The translations under genes and the position numbers were made by a program. Shown in pieces: positions 25,049-33,214 of a stretch of DNA of 42,302 bases; the stretch's first letter is position 1; the number at the start of each line of letters is the position of its first letter. The stretch is from Vreelandella nigrificans. GTDB taxonomy: Bacteria; Pseudomonadota; Gammaproteobacteria; Pseudomonadales; Halomonadaceae. The stretch covers positions 1 through 42,302 of the forward strand of contig NZ_NWUX01000031.1 of NCBI RefSeq assembly GCF_002374315.1, given 5' to 3'. The notes beneath the pieces were generated by a model. The model was not told the origin of the DNA. It saw only the letters and a program-made list of their open reading frames with translations, and did no database searches.

Positions 25049-27672
25049 TTACGCTTATCCTCCACATGCCATTTACCGGCATCAAAGGTTGCTTTCCAGC
25101 CAGTAGCTTTGCCATCTTCGTCGGTCATCACATACTGCTCTTTGTTCTTACGCGAGTAACGAATTTGCGCGGGACGTCCATCTGGGTCTTCACTAGGCGC
25201 ATCGAGAATAAAGTGATACTTCTCAGGCAGCTCTTTGGCGTGCGATTTTAATTCTTTTACCAATGGCGGGCGCGTTTCCCGGTTTTTAGGAAACTTACTG
25301 GCTGCCAAGAACAAACCACTGGCGCCATCGCGTAGCACGTAATGGTCATCCACCTTCTGGCAGGCAAGTTCCGGCATGGGGATAGGATCCATTTTAGGCG
25401 GTGCTACTTCACCACTTTTCAATAGTTTCCGAGTATTTTTACACTCGCTATTGGTGCAGCCAAAGTATTTTCCAAAACGACCAGACTTGAGTTGCATCTC
25501 CGAGCCACACTTGTCGCACTCAATGACCGGCCCATCGTAGCCTTTGATCTTGAACTTACCGAATTCAATATCGTACCCATCGCAATCGGGGCTATTACCA
25601 CAAATATGCAGTTTGCGGGTTTCATCAATCAGGTAGTTATCCATCGCAGTGCCACACTTTGAACAACGGCGTTTGGCCCGCAATGCATCGGTTTCAGCCT
25701 CTTCGCCCGCATCTTCGGCGACCGCTTCTTCACCAGGAATTAGATCAATAGTGGTTTTGCAGCGCTCTTTAGGGGGCAAGTTGTAGCCACTACAGCCAAG
25801 AAACACCCCAGTAGATGCCGTACGAATCTGCATTTTTCGACCGCAGCTGGGGCAGTCGATATCAGTGGGCACCGGCTGGTTAGGACGCATACCGTCTTCA
25901 CTTTCAGCCTTGCTTAGCTCGACACGAAACTCTTCGTAAAAAGCATCCAACAGCGCTTGCCAGTTGCGCTCGCCTTCGGCCACTTCATCCAGGCTATCTT
26001 CCATGCGCGCTGTGAAAGAGTAGTCCATAAGATCAGGAAAGGACTCTTTTAGACGCTCAGTAACGATGTCTCCCAACTTTTCAGCATAAAAGCGGCGATT
26101 TTCTAACTTCACATAACCACGGTCCTGGATCGTGGAGATAATTGACGCGTAGGTAGATGGTCGGCCAATACCTTGTTTTTCTAACTCTTTTACCAAACTT
26201 GCCTCCGTGTAGCGCGGAGCAGGCTTGGTAAAGTGTTGCTGTGGATCAAGTTTTTCCAACCCCATCGGTGTGCCTTTTGGCAGGTCGGGTAGGCTTTGAT
26301 CTTCGTTTTTTCCGGATGGCTTCATCACTCGAGTGTAACCATCAAACTTCAGCACGCGCCCTTTGGCACGCAGGTCGTAACCATCCACTTCGACACTTAA
26401 CGTGCTGGACAGGTACTCAGCAGGTGTCATTTGGCAAGCCACAAACTGACGCCAAATAAGTTCGTAAAGCCGTTCAGCGTCACGCTCCATACCCGACAGA
26501 TCAGTCGCTTTACGCTCAACGCTGGATGGCCGGATCGCCTCATGGGCCTCCTGGGCACTCTCCTTACTGCTAAAACGGTTCGGCGCCTCTGGTAAGTAGC
26601 GCGCACCATATTCGTCACCAATAAACGACCGCACGCTCTCCACTGCATCTTTTGAAAGATTCGTGGAGTCAGTACGCATGTAGGTGATATAGCCCGCTTC
26701 ATAGAGACGCTGGGCCATGGTCATGGTCTTCTTAACGGAAAAGCCTAACCGACCGCTCGCTGCCTGCTGAAGCGTCGAGGTAATGAACGGTGCCGTTGGC
26801 TTCGAACTGGTTGGCTTGTCTTCCCGCGAGGTGATTTCAAGCTTAGCCTTGCGCAGCGCTGCGATACGATCAAGGGTGTCTTTTTCTGACGTTGGACGGA
26901 ATGCTTTGCCATCCTGTCGCGCCAGCGCAAAGCGAACCAGTTCGCCATCTGGGGAAACCAAATCGGCGTGCACATCCCAGAACTCTTCAGGGATAAACGC
27001 ACGAATTTCTCGTTCGCGCTCAACAATTAGGCGAACAGCCACCGACTGAACACGCCCAGCAGAAAGCCCGCGGGCAACTTTAGCCCACAGCAACGGCGAA
27101 AGCATAAAGCCCACTACACGGTCTAAAAAGCGCCTAGCCTGCTGTGCTTCGACACGGGGAATATTGAGCGTCCCTGGGTCTTTGAAAGCATCTTGAATTG
27201 CATTTTTAGTGATTTCATTAAAAACCACGCGCTTATAGCGGCTATTATCTCCACCAATGGTTTCGCGTAGGTGCCAAGCGATGGCTTCTCCTTCGCGGTC
27301 CAAATCCGTTGCGAGATAAACAGCATCGGCCTTCTCTGCCAGCTTTTTAAGCTCAGCAACAACCTTCTCTTTCCCTGGCAATACTTCGTAGCGAGCTTTC
27401 CACCCATTGTCTGGGTCAATACCCATGCGGCGTATCAACTGGTCCTGGGCTTTGCGCTGTTTGTACTCCGCTTTCTCTTCCACAGACATTTTACGCGTTG
27501 CCGCGGCCTGGCGCGCGCGCTCCTGGGGATCGGAGGCTGCCTTACCTGAGCCGCTGGTCGGCAGGTCACGTATGTGACCCACGCTCGACTTCACGATGAA
27601 ATCGTTGCCGAGGTACTTATTTATCGTCTTCGCTTTCGCTGGCGATTCGACGATGACCAGTGACTTGCCCAT
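25045..27672 (-). CDS. topA: DNA topoisomerase I
   Basis: Type IA topoisomerase that relaxes negative supercoils. 875 residues (865 in E. coli). Toprim domain at the start (SLVIVESPAKAKTI; TDLDREGEAIAWHL at about 123-136). The catalytic tyrosine is Tyr331 in YMRTDSTNL. Three C-terminal four-cysteine zinc modules follow: CPSCGRKMQ, CSKCGTAMD and CDKCGSEMQ, then a C-terminal domain rich in basic residues. The ATG has GGAG a few bases upstream. The DUF6586 gene follows with a 4-bp overlap. Its upstream region (27673-27982) is described with the terminator there. Confidence 0.98.
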   Translation of the reverse strand: MGKSLVIVESPAKAKTINKYLGNDFIVKSSVGHIRDLPTSGSGKAASDPQERARQAAATRKMSVEEKAEYKQRKAQDQLIRRMGIDPDNGWKARYEVLPGKEKVVAELKKLAEKADAVYLATDLDREGEAIAWHLRETIGGDNSRYKRVVFNEITKNAIQDAFKDPGTLNIPRVEAQQARRFLDRVVGFMLSPLLWAKVARGLSAGRVQSVAVRLIVEREREIRAFIPEEFWDVHADLVSPDGELVRFALARQDGKAFRPTSEKDTLDRIAALRKAKLEITSREDKPTSSKPTAPFITSTLQQAASGRLGFSVKKTMTMAQRLYEAGYITYMRTDSTNLSKDAVESVRSFIGDEYGARYLPEAPNRFSSKESAQEAHEAIRPSSVERKATDLSGMERDAERLYELIWRQFVACQMTPAEYLSSTLSVEVDGYDLRAKGRVLKFDGYTRVMKPSGKNEDQSLPDLPKGTPMGLEKLDPQQHFTKPAPRYTEASLVKELEKQGIGRPSTYASIISTIQDRGYVKLENRRFYAEKLGDIVTERLKESFPDLMDYSFTARMEDSLDEVAEGERNWQALLDAFYEEFRVELSKAESEDGMRPNQPVPTDIDCPSCGRKMQIRTASTGVFLGCSGYNLPPKERCKTTIDLIPGEEAVAEDAGEEAETDALRAKRRCSKCGTAMDNYLIDETRKLHICGNSPDCDGYDIEFGKFKIKGYDGPVIECDKCGSEMQLKSGRFGKYFGCTNSECKNTRKLLKSGEVAPPKMDPIPMPELACQKVDDHYVLRDGASGLFLAASKFPKNRETRPPLVKELKSHAKELPEKYHFILDAPSEDPDGRPAQIRYSRKNKEQYVMTDEDGKATGWKATFDAGKWHVEDKRK

Positions 27673-27935
27673 AGTGCTCCACTTTCCTATTGCTTAGGCT
27701 TGTCTAGCCCATGCTCTGAATACGGTGTCACAACAATCTTAGATTTGCGACCGCGTGAAAAATGCGCCTACCCTACCCCAGCACTTCGTTAAGCGCTAGT
27801 AGCAACCCAGCAGCAGGGAGCCATATTAATTATGAGAGAAGCCGCAGCGCACCCGGCTCTTTTTCATCTCAAAGTAGCTAGACACTAGACTGCCTCTACG
27901 CGGACGGCAACCTAAATGCACTTTAAACAAACAAA

Positions 27936-27961
27936 GCGCCCCTGCTTGAAAGCAGGGGCGC
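27936..27961 (-). terminator. Terminator of the DUF3141 gene
   Basis: GCGCCCCTGCT (27936-27946) and AGCAGGGGCGC (27951-27961) form a perfect 11-bp stem with loop TGAA, followed on the minus strand by TTTGTTTGTTT. It lies 22 bp after the DUF3141 stop. The rest of the 310-bp gap up to topA (27673-27935) holds no gene that I can support; the topA promoter must lie in it but no clear pair of boxes stands out. Confidence 0.85.
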
Positions 27962-27982
27962 ATGAACCGCCAAACCCTTGTT

Positions 27983-30484
27983 TTAACGCTTACGCGGTGT
28001 ATTACGGCGCCCAGCAGGACCAGGCTTCGGCTTCTCTGCCTCCGTTTGCTCAGCACTCGCAACCGGCTGCGCTTTATCAGCTGGATCAGCTGGATCAGCT
28101 GGATCAGCTGGATCAGCTGGATCAGCTGGTTTTTCAGTTACTTTTTTAGGAGCTGTTTCTTTAGGAGCCTCTTTGGTGGCTGCCTCAGCAGTCTTTTCTA
28201 CTGCTGGAGGGGGCACAGCAGGTTTAGGCTCAGCCGGGCGCGCTTGATCAAATAGCGCCTTCACTTGGCTAAAACGCTCTGCAACATGCTCTGAAAGCTC
28301 ACCACTGGCCGCCAACACATGCTCCATATGCTCCACGTGACTATCAATATCCTTATTGCTCTGCCCTTTAAGCAGTACTGGTAAGGTATTGAGCGCCTGC
28401 TCCCGATCCATTTTCAAAATAAAGAACTGCTCACGAACCAAATGCTTGAACTCACTCAGTGTGGCACCTGGCTCAAGCTCGGCACGGGAAGCACGCAACC
28501 GCTTAAAGTTACGCTCATCCGTCGCCGTTGCACCACCTAGTACGTAAATAATCGCACGTATCAGAGCCTCATGAATGCCCCCATGGGCGATTTTTTCACG
28601 TAGCTCGTTCTTACGGTTCTCAATAAAGCGCCTGTGCTCGGGCTCTGCACCAGGGCGACGACGGTGCACATGGGCATCTCCGTGCAGGCCGACCGCCGCT
28701 TGCAGCAGGGGTTGACCATAGATATCCATGAAGAGCCTTTCAGTCGTTCTATCGCGAAGATCACGCCATGCATTGAGACCTGCGCTGATTTGATCAGAGC
28801 ACATGGTTTCAAGGGACTTAAACAAATTATCCTGGCCAACCTGATGGCGGTTTTGGCGAACATTTTCCGCCATTACAGGCAGTGGGACCGTTAATGGATT
28901 GCGGTCAGAAAGCAGCTTATAGCCTAAACGAATGGGGTGCATGCGCCGGATCCAGCGAGCAGCTTCAGGCGTCATTGCCGCCTGAATCCAGGGCTGTACA
29001 AAGAGGCGATAAAAACCAAGGTTTATCTCTGAAATACGCGCAACGGTTGCAAAGCGGCGGTCATCTTCAGGCTTATGCATTATGTCGCGGTCTAACTCTT
29101 CAAAGTTCCGCGATGTAAACTCGAGTAAATAATCTCGCTCAATCAGCTCGGCATCATCGCGCTCACTGGCATGGGATACTGTTGTTTCATAAAGCCCCGG
29201 TGGCATTACATCGATGTAGTCCATGTTAGCCGTAAATTCCGAGTGTTCTTTACGCGAAACACTACCAGAAACGAAAATCCCAAGATGCCCCGTTGTGTCA
29301 TGGAGGCAATACACAATGGTTTGACCATTGGCGATAATATCTTCTTCACCTTCGTACAAGTCACGAATCCAACCAAGTGCTTGCGGCGGCGGAGTAATAT
29401 CATCACCACGTGAACAAAAGACCACAACAGGAGAGCGCACGTTACGCAGGTCGATACGGCGCCCATCCCGGGTAACTAACTGCGCGGTGGAAAGGCGGTT
29501 ACCCACAAAAAGGTTGTCCACGATGTACTGAATTTCTTCACCACCGAGCACAACATGGCCGCCCCACCAGCGCTCAAACTCTAAATACCGTTTCGTTTCA
29601 GTGTCGATATTGGCATACAAGTGATGCTGTTTTTTCCAGTAGGTGTTAGCAGGATTAAGGCGCTCAAAGTTTTGCACCAACCAAGCACCGTCAAATAGGC
29701 CGTCACCAATATCGCTGGTTAGCGCAGTAATCCAGCTTCCACCTGTCATACCTCCGGTGTAGCGCATTGGCGCCTTGCCATGCTCGCCGGCCCAATAAGA
29801 GAGCGGTGCGCCGGCAATAAGAATGGGACCAAATACGTCTGGCTCTAAAGCAGCGGCCATCATAATCTGCCAACCTGCTTGGCAGTTGCCCACCACCATA
29901 GGCTTTTCGGCCGTTTCAGGATGCAGGGCAATCACATGGCGCAAAAAGGCAATTTCTGCTTCGACGACATCTTCAACCGTTTGGCCTTGCTCAGGAAAAG
30001 GTAAAAAGCCAATAAAATAACAGGGATGACCAGCCTTTAAGGCCACGCCCAACTCGCTATCCGGCTTAAAGCCTCCAATACCTGGGCCGTGCCCCGCCCG
30101 GGGGTCCACCACCACAAAAGGGCGCTTTTTAGGGTCAACGTTCGTATTGGCAGGAGGCAGAACACGTAGCAACTCGTAGTTCGTCGGATGAGGCAAGGTC
30201 CGCCCATCGACTAATACCTCTGTATCAAAACCAAGCACATTCGGCTTGGTTTGCTCCATATGTTCAAGATACTGGTTACCACGCTCACGCATCACATCCC
30301 AGTAGAGGATGTTGCGCTCAAGACTGTCGCGCCAGTAAGCCATGGCGGCACGTCCAAACCCGAAAGGGTCCACGATACCGGCTATGGCTTCTCCACCAGG
30401 TAGCACGGCGGAATCGCCGGGGGACCCCGACCAAGCATTTTCAAGTAGTTGGCTAGGCAGTAATGGATTAGCGAGAAAGTTCAT
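27983..30484 (-). CDS. DUF3141 protein, PhaC-like alpha/beta hydrolase
   Basis: I start it at the ATG at 30484 (MNFLANPLLPSQ), since GGGAGG lies 4-5 bp upstream; 833 residues. Residues about 100-440 form an alpha/beta hydrolase with the elbow GNCQAG, so the nucleophile is Cys201, the GxCxG box of polyhydroxyalkanoate synthases rather than the usual serine. A plausible triad is completed by Asp361/362 (SRGDDITPP) and His400 (GHLG). Residues 490-770 are a helical DUF3141 region. The tail is low-complexity, rich in Pro, Ala, Glu and Lys, with six PAD repeats and a basic end (RRNTPRKR). It is divergent from a LysR gene, its probable regulator. The reaction is not known. Confidence 0.9.
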   Translation of the reverse strand: MNFLANPLLPSQLLENAWSGSPGDSAVLPGGEAIAGIVDPFGFGRAAMAYWRDSLERNILYWDVMRERGNQYLEHMEQTKPNVLGFDTEVLVDGRTLPHPTNYELLRVLPPANTNVDPKKRPFVVVDPRAGHGPGIGGFKPDSELGVALKAGHPCYFIGFLPFPEQGQTVEDVVEAEIAFLRHVIALHPETAEKPMVVGNCQAGWQIMMAAALEPDVFGPILIAGAPLSYWAGEHGKAPMRYTGGMTGGSWITALTSDIGDGLFDGAWLVQNFERLNPANTYWKKQHHLYANIDTETKRYLEFERWWGGHVVLGGEEIQYIVDNLFVGNRLSTAQLVTRDGRRIDLRNVRSPVVVFCSRGDDITPPPQALGWIRDLYEGEEDIIANGQTIVYCLHDTTGHLGIFVSGSVSRKEHSEFTANMDYIDVMPPGLYETTVSHASERDDAELIERDYLLEFTSRNFEELDRDIMHKPEDDRRFATVARISEINLGFYRLFVQPWIQAAMTPEAARWIRRMHPIRLGYKLLSDRNPLTVPLPVMAENVRQNRHQVGQDNLFKSLETMCSDQISAGLNAWRDLRDRTTERLFMDIYGQPLLQAAVGLHGDAHVHRRRPGAEPEHRRFIENRKNELREKIAHGGIHEALIRAIIYVLGGATATDERNFKRLRASRAELEPGATLSEFKHLVREQFFILKMDREQALNTLPVLLKGQSNKDIDSHVEHMEHVLAASGELSEHVAERFSQVKALFDQARPAEPKPAVPPPAVEKTAEAATKEAPKETAPKKVTEKPADPADPADPADPADPADKAQPVASAEQTEAEKPKPGPAGRRNTPRKR
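28081..28125 (-). repeat. 9-bp tandem repeat coding for PAD units
   Basis: Five identical copies of CTGGATCAG in a row on the plus strand, with a partial copy on each side. On the coding strand they spell Pro-Ala-Asp, giving a run of six PAD in the C-terminal tail of the DUF3141 protein. The period is a multiple of three, so gain or loss of a copy keeps the frame. Confidence 0.95.
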
Positions 30485-30497
30485 AGATCCTCCCATT

Positions 30498-30519
30498 AGA
30501 TTGATGCGGGCATCAATCT
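30498..30519 (-). promoter_or_regulatory. Leader hairpin next to the DUF3141 ribosome site
   Basis: AGATTGATG (30498-30506) and CATCAATCT (30511-30519) form a perfect 9-bp stem with a 4-nt loop. On the minus strand it ends 3-4 nt before the GGGAGG ribosome site (30494-30489). From the proposed promoter, the leader is about 50 nt and this hairpin fills almost half of it. Confidence 0.5.
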
Positions 30520-30541
30520 CGAAGCAGTGATGCTGCAATGC

Positions 30542-30569
30542 AATATAGTTTAGGCTACTCTTTGCCCAA
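30542..30569 (-). promoter_or_regulatory. Candidate promoter of the DUF3141 gene
   Basis: On the minus strand TTGGGC (30569-30564) and TATATT (30547-30542) are 16 bp apart; the -10 matches consensus at 5 of 6. This sits in the 365-bp divergent gap (30485-30849), which also holds the leader hairpin and the 15-bp repeat array. No other gene is seen there. Confidence 0.4.
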
Positions 30570-30734
30570 CGTCGATGCTTGCATAATTTAATCACCCACT
30601 AGAGCGTTAAAGACGTCCTTACAGATCAGTGATAACATCCTCGCTCTGGCGCTAATTCGATTTGACGCTATGTTTTCGAAGCCACTATCCTTGTTGTAGT
30701 ATTTTCAGTACCTTTGCCACAGAATTTACTGTGA

Positions 30735-30794
30735 CTGCACTTACTGCAAACAGTACTTACCGTAACAGCACTTACCGTGGCAGCACCTACTATC
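30735..30794 (+). repeat. 15-bp tandem repeat, four copies
   Basis: Consecutive units CTGCACTTACTGCAA, ACAGTACTTACCGTA, ACAGCACTTACCGTG and GCAGCACCTACTATC. A fifth, looser unit ACAGAATTTACTGTG precedes them at 30719-30733. The core is CA(C/T)TTACCGT. The array lies 55 bp before the LysR start, in the gap shared with the DUF3141 gene. Confidence 0.85.
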
Positions 30795-30849
30795 CGGCAA
30801 TGCTAGCGCAGCACTCACTACTACCGGAGGAGGTTATCGAGAGGTTGTT

Positions 30850-31836
30850 ATGTCATCTCCTTCGTTACTAAACCGCCTAACCTTTCGCCAGCTCCAGGTG
30901 TTTCAGGAAGTGCACCGCCAACGCTCTTACTCTCGTGCAGCTGAGCAGCTGGGCCTAACGCAACCAGCCGTTAGCGCTCAAATCCGCCAGCTTGAGCAAG
31001 CCCTGGGCCAACCACTTTTCAAGTATGCCGGTAAAACGTTGCATGTATTGCCAGCAGCAGACACGATGGCACTCTCTACCCGGGAGATTATTGGGCAGCT
31101 TTCGCGGTTGCAGATGAATCTCTCAGACATAAACGGCAAAATTAGCGGCGAACTGAATATTGCGGCTGTCTCATCCGCCCAATATGTTGTGCCCTATTTG
31201 CTAGCCCGTTTTCGCGCCCACTACCCTGATGTTCGAATGCGCCTAAAAGTGTGCAACCGCAGCCAAGCACTTGAAAGGCTCGCAGAACAGAAAGACGATG
31301 TGGTAATCATGGCGATGGTTCCTGATGACGATGATCTTGTGGTCATGCCGATCTTAGAGAATGAATTGATTGCCGTAGTATGGCCAAATCATCCTCTATT
31401 GAGCACCACTGCACCCACTCTTACCGATTTTGCCCGCCACTACGTATTAATGCGTGAACCCGGCTCAGGGGTACGTAATGCTTTTGAGCAGCTAGCAGCC
31501 GACCAAGAGGTAGGCCTGCCGCACCGTATTGAATTAGGCACTAACGAAGCGATTAAACAGGGTGTTATGGCGCACTTGGGGGTTGCTGTGCTGCCGCGCT
31601 TAGCAGTACAACTAGAGCTTGAGCAGGGGCTGCTAGCCTCGCTGCCACTCCCCCACTTCCCTCTTCGCCGCGCATGGTGCGCCGTCCACCGACGCGACCA
31701 TTTCCCAACGCCGGTTGCAGAGCTGTTTATCCGTTTCACCCGCGAGCATTTAGACGAGTATCGCCGCTATTTTCAAACACCTTCAAGTCCATTACCCAGC
31801 CACGGGGTTTCTTGCCTTCCAATGTTGCCCGTTTAA
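30850..31836 (+). CDS. LysR-type transcriptional regulator (CbbR-like)
   Basis: 328 residues. N-terminal winged helix-turn-helix (about 8-67: TFRQLQVFQEVHR and the LTQPAVSAQIRQLEQALG recognition helix), then a linker helix and a LysR substrate-binding domain (about 95-305). The HTH is closest in my memory to CbbR/RbcR, but no ribulose-bisphosphate genes are present. GAGAGG is 5 bp before the ATG and GGAGGAGG further up. It is divergent from the DUF3141 gene, which is the typical position for a LysR target. E. coli also has a LysR gene (ybeF) beside lipA, so its position near lipA may be inherited. Confidence 0.92.
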   Translation: MSSPSLLNRLTFRQLQVFQEVHRQRSYSRAAEQLGLTQPAVSAQIRQLEQALGQPLFKYAGKTLHVLPAADTMALSTREIIGQLSRLQMNLSDINGKISGELNIAAVSSAQYVVPYLLARFRAHYPDVRMRLKVCNRSQALERLAEQKDDVVIMAMVPDDDDLVVMPILENELIAVVWPNHPLLSTTAPTLTDFARHYVLMREPGSGVRNAFEQLAADQEVGLPHRIELGTNEAIKQGVMAHLGVAVLPRLAVQLELEQGLLASLPLPHFPLRRAWCAVHRRDHFPTPVAELFIRFTREHLDEYRRYFQTPSSPLPSHGVSCLPMLPV

Positions 31837-31882
31837 AGCAACGTCCGAGGCCGCCCAAAGTGTCTTGTTCTCTATGAGATAT

Positions 31883-31930
31883 GTTACATTACCCTACTAC
31901 CTACGTATGATTTAGCACGTATGATTTAGC
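31883..31930 (+). promoter_or_regulatory. lipA promoter with duplicated -10 box
   Basis: GTTACA (31883-31888) and TATGAT (31907-31912) are 18 bp apart. The segment ACGTATGATTTAGC occurs twice in direct succession (31903-31916 and 31917-31930), so a second TATGAT lies 14 bp downstream. The two -10-like boxes would give two possible starts for lipA. Confidence 0.45.
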
Positions 31931-32001
31931 GTACTCAGGGCTTGGTCAGTTCTAGCGCAGGAACGATGCTTGCCTGCCGCACAGTAGAGAGGCTCTTTTC
32001 T

Positions 32002-33054
32002 ATGAGCAATAACCCTTCACAGCGTGTGCCCAGCGGTGAAAAATTCCGCAATGAACACGGCATGACGGTGATCAAGGACGGCATGAAGCAGCGTAAAACG
32101 CAGCAGGATGCCCCTTCTCTTGAGCGCAAGCCTAAGTGGCTGCGCGCTCAAATCCCTGGTGGCGAAAGGTTTGAAGCGGTTAAGAAAAATGTCGCTACCC
32201 ACCGCCTTAGCACAGTGTGTGCCGAATCGCACTGCCCCAACATGGGCGAATGCTGGAGCAACGGTACTGCCACTATTATGTTAATGGGGTCCGTGTGTAC
32301 TCGCGCGTGTCGCTTTTGTGCAGTAGATACGGGCAACCCTCAAGGCTGGCTTGATAAAGAAGAGCCGGAAAACACGGCAAAATCTGTTGAGCTGATGGGG
32401 CTTCGCTATATCGTACTCACCTCTGTAGATCGTGACGACTTAGACGATGGCGGCGCAACGCATTACGCTAACTGTGTACGCGCTATTAAAACGCGCACCC
32501 CAGAGGTCGTCGTTGAAGCACTAACGCCGGATTTTGACGGCGAAAAAGAAGCCATTGAGCGTGTGGTAGATTCAGGTCTGGAGGTGTTCGCCCAGAATGT
32601 TGAAACCGTCGAACGCTTAACCAAAAAGGTGCGCGACCCCCGTGCTGGCTATCGCAAGACACTGGATGTATTAGCTCATGCCAAGCAGTATCGCCCAGAT
32701 ATTATTACTAAAACCAGCTTGATGCTGGGGCTGGGCGAGACCGACGAAGAGATCTTACAAACCTTTGATGACTTGCGTGAAATTGGTGTCGATATCGTAA
32801 CCCTTGGTCAGTACCTACGACCGACGAAAAACCACCTCGCGGTTGAGCGCTGGGTAACGCCTGAGGAGTTTGAACGCTATCGCGTGATAGGTCTTGAGAA
32901 AGGCTTTATGGAAGTGCCCTCAGGGCCACTAGTGCGCTCTAGCTACCGTGCAGATCGTGTCTTCGAGAAAAACAATCTTGGGCTTGCCTCTCCCGCTGCC
33001 GTTCCGGGACAAGAAACTGACGCTAGCCGCATACCTGTACTAAATGTAGGCTAA
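32002..33054 (+). CDS. lipA: Lipoyl synthase
   Basis: Radical-SAM enzyme that inserts two sulfurs into the octanoyl group on E2 and H proteins. Start at ATG 32002, giving 350 residues (MSNNPSQRV); the frame stays open 20 codons further without a good site. Auxiliary cluster cysteines are 73, 78 and 84 (CAESHCPNMGEC); the SAM cluster is Cys99-x3-Cys103-x2-Cys106 (CTRACRFC). The C-terminal RSSYRAD holds the serine ligand of the auxiliary cluster. Its substrate is made by LipB, whose gene faces it 160 bp away. Confidence 0.98.
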   Translation: MSNNPSQRVPSGEKFRNEHGMTVIKDGMKQRKTQQDAPSLERKPKWLRAQIPGGERFEAVKKNVATHRLSTVCAESHCPNMGECWSNGTATIMLMGSVCTRACRFCAVDTGNPQGWLDKEEPENTAKSVELMGLRYIVLTSVDRDDLDDGGATHYANCVRAIKTRTPEVVVEALTPDFDGEKEAIERVVDSGLEVFAQNVETVERLTKKVRDPRAGYRKTLDVLAHAKQYRPDIITKTSLMLGLGETDEEILQTFDDLREIGVDIVTLGQYLRPTKNHLAVERWVTPEEFERYRVIGLEKGFMEVPSGPLVRSSYRADRVFEKNNLGLASPAAVPGQETDASRIPVLNVG

Positions 33055-33064
33055 TAAGCAAGCA

Positions 33065-33101
33065 CCGCTGTAAGTGAGAAATGATTTCTCACTTACAGCG
33101 G
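33065..33101. terminator. Long hairpin after lipA
   Basis: CCGCTGTAAGTGAGAAA (33065-33081) and its exact inverted copy (33085-33101) form a perfect 17-bp stem with a 3-nt loop, 11 bp after the lipA stop. No T-run follows on the plus strand. It is either a weak terminator or a 3'-end protecting element. Confidence 0.6.
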
Positions 33102-33142
33102 GTAAGCCACAATGTCTTGTTTCCATACTCTTTTGTTTCTAT

Positions 33143-33182
33143 CAAACAAACAAACAAACAAACAAACAAACAAACAAACAAA
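33143..33182 (+). repeat. Tetranucleotide microsatellite (CAAA)10
   Basis: Ten uninterrupted CAAA units, then CAA, in the 160-bp gap between the converging lipA and lipB genes. It ends 31 bp beyond the lipB stop. Read on the minus strand it is (TTTG)10, so it would be the start of the lipB 3' trailer. Confidence 0.97.
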
Positions 33183-33214
33183 CAACTGCGCTTTACCCCC
33201 CTGCTTTACCACTA

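Noticed and set aside
27962..28255. Plus-strand ORFs with WIS or LDQ repeats
   Set aside because: They are the 9-bp array of the DUF3141 gene read in other frames.
30485..30595. N-terminal extension of the DUF3141 protein by 37 codons
   Set aside because: GGGAGG directly before ATG 30484 and low-quality residues upstream; the extension covers the predicted -10 box and leader hairpin.
28081..33182. Repeat arrays as a possible CRISPR
   Set aside because: Repeat units are 4-15 bp and directly adjacent, with no spacers, and no cas genes are present.
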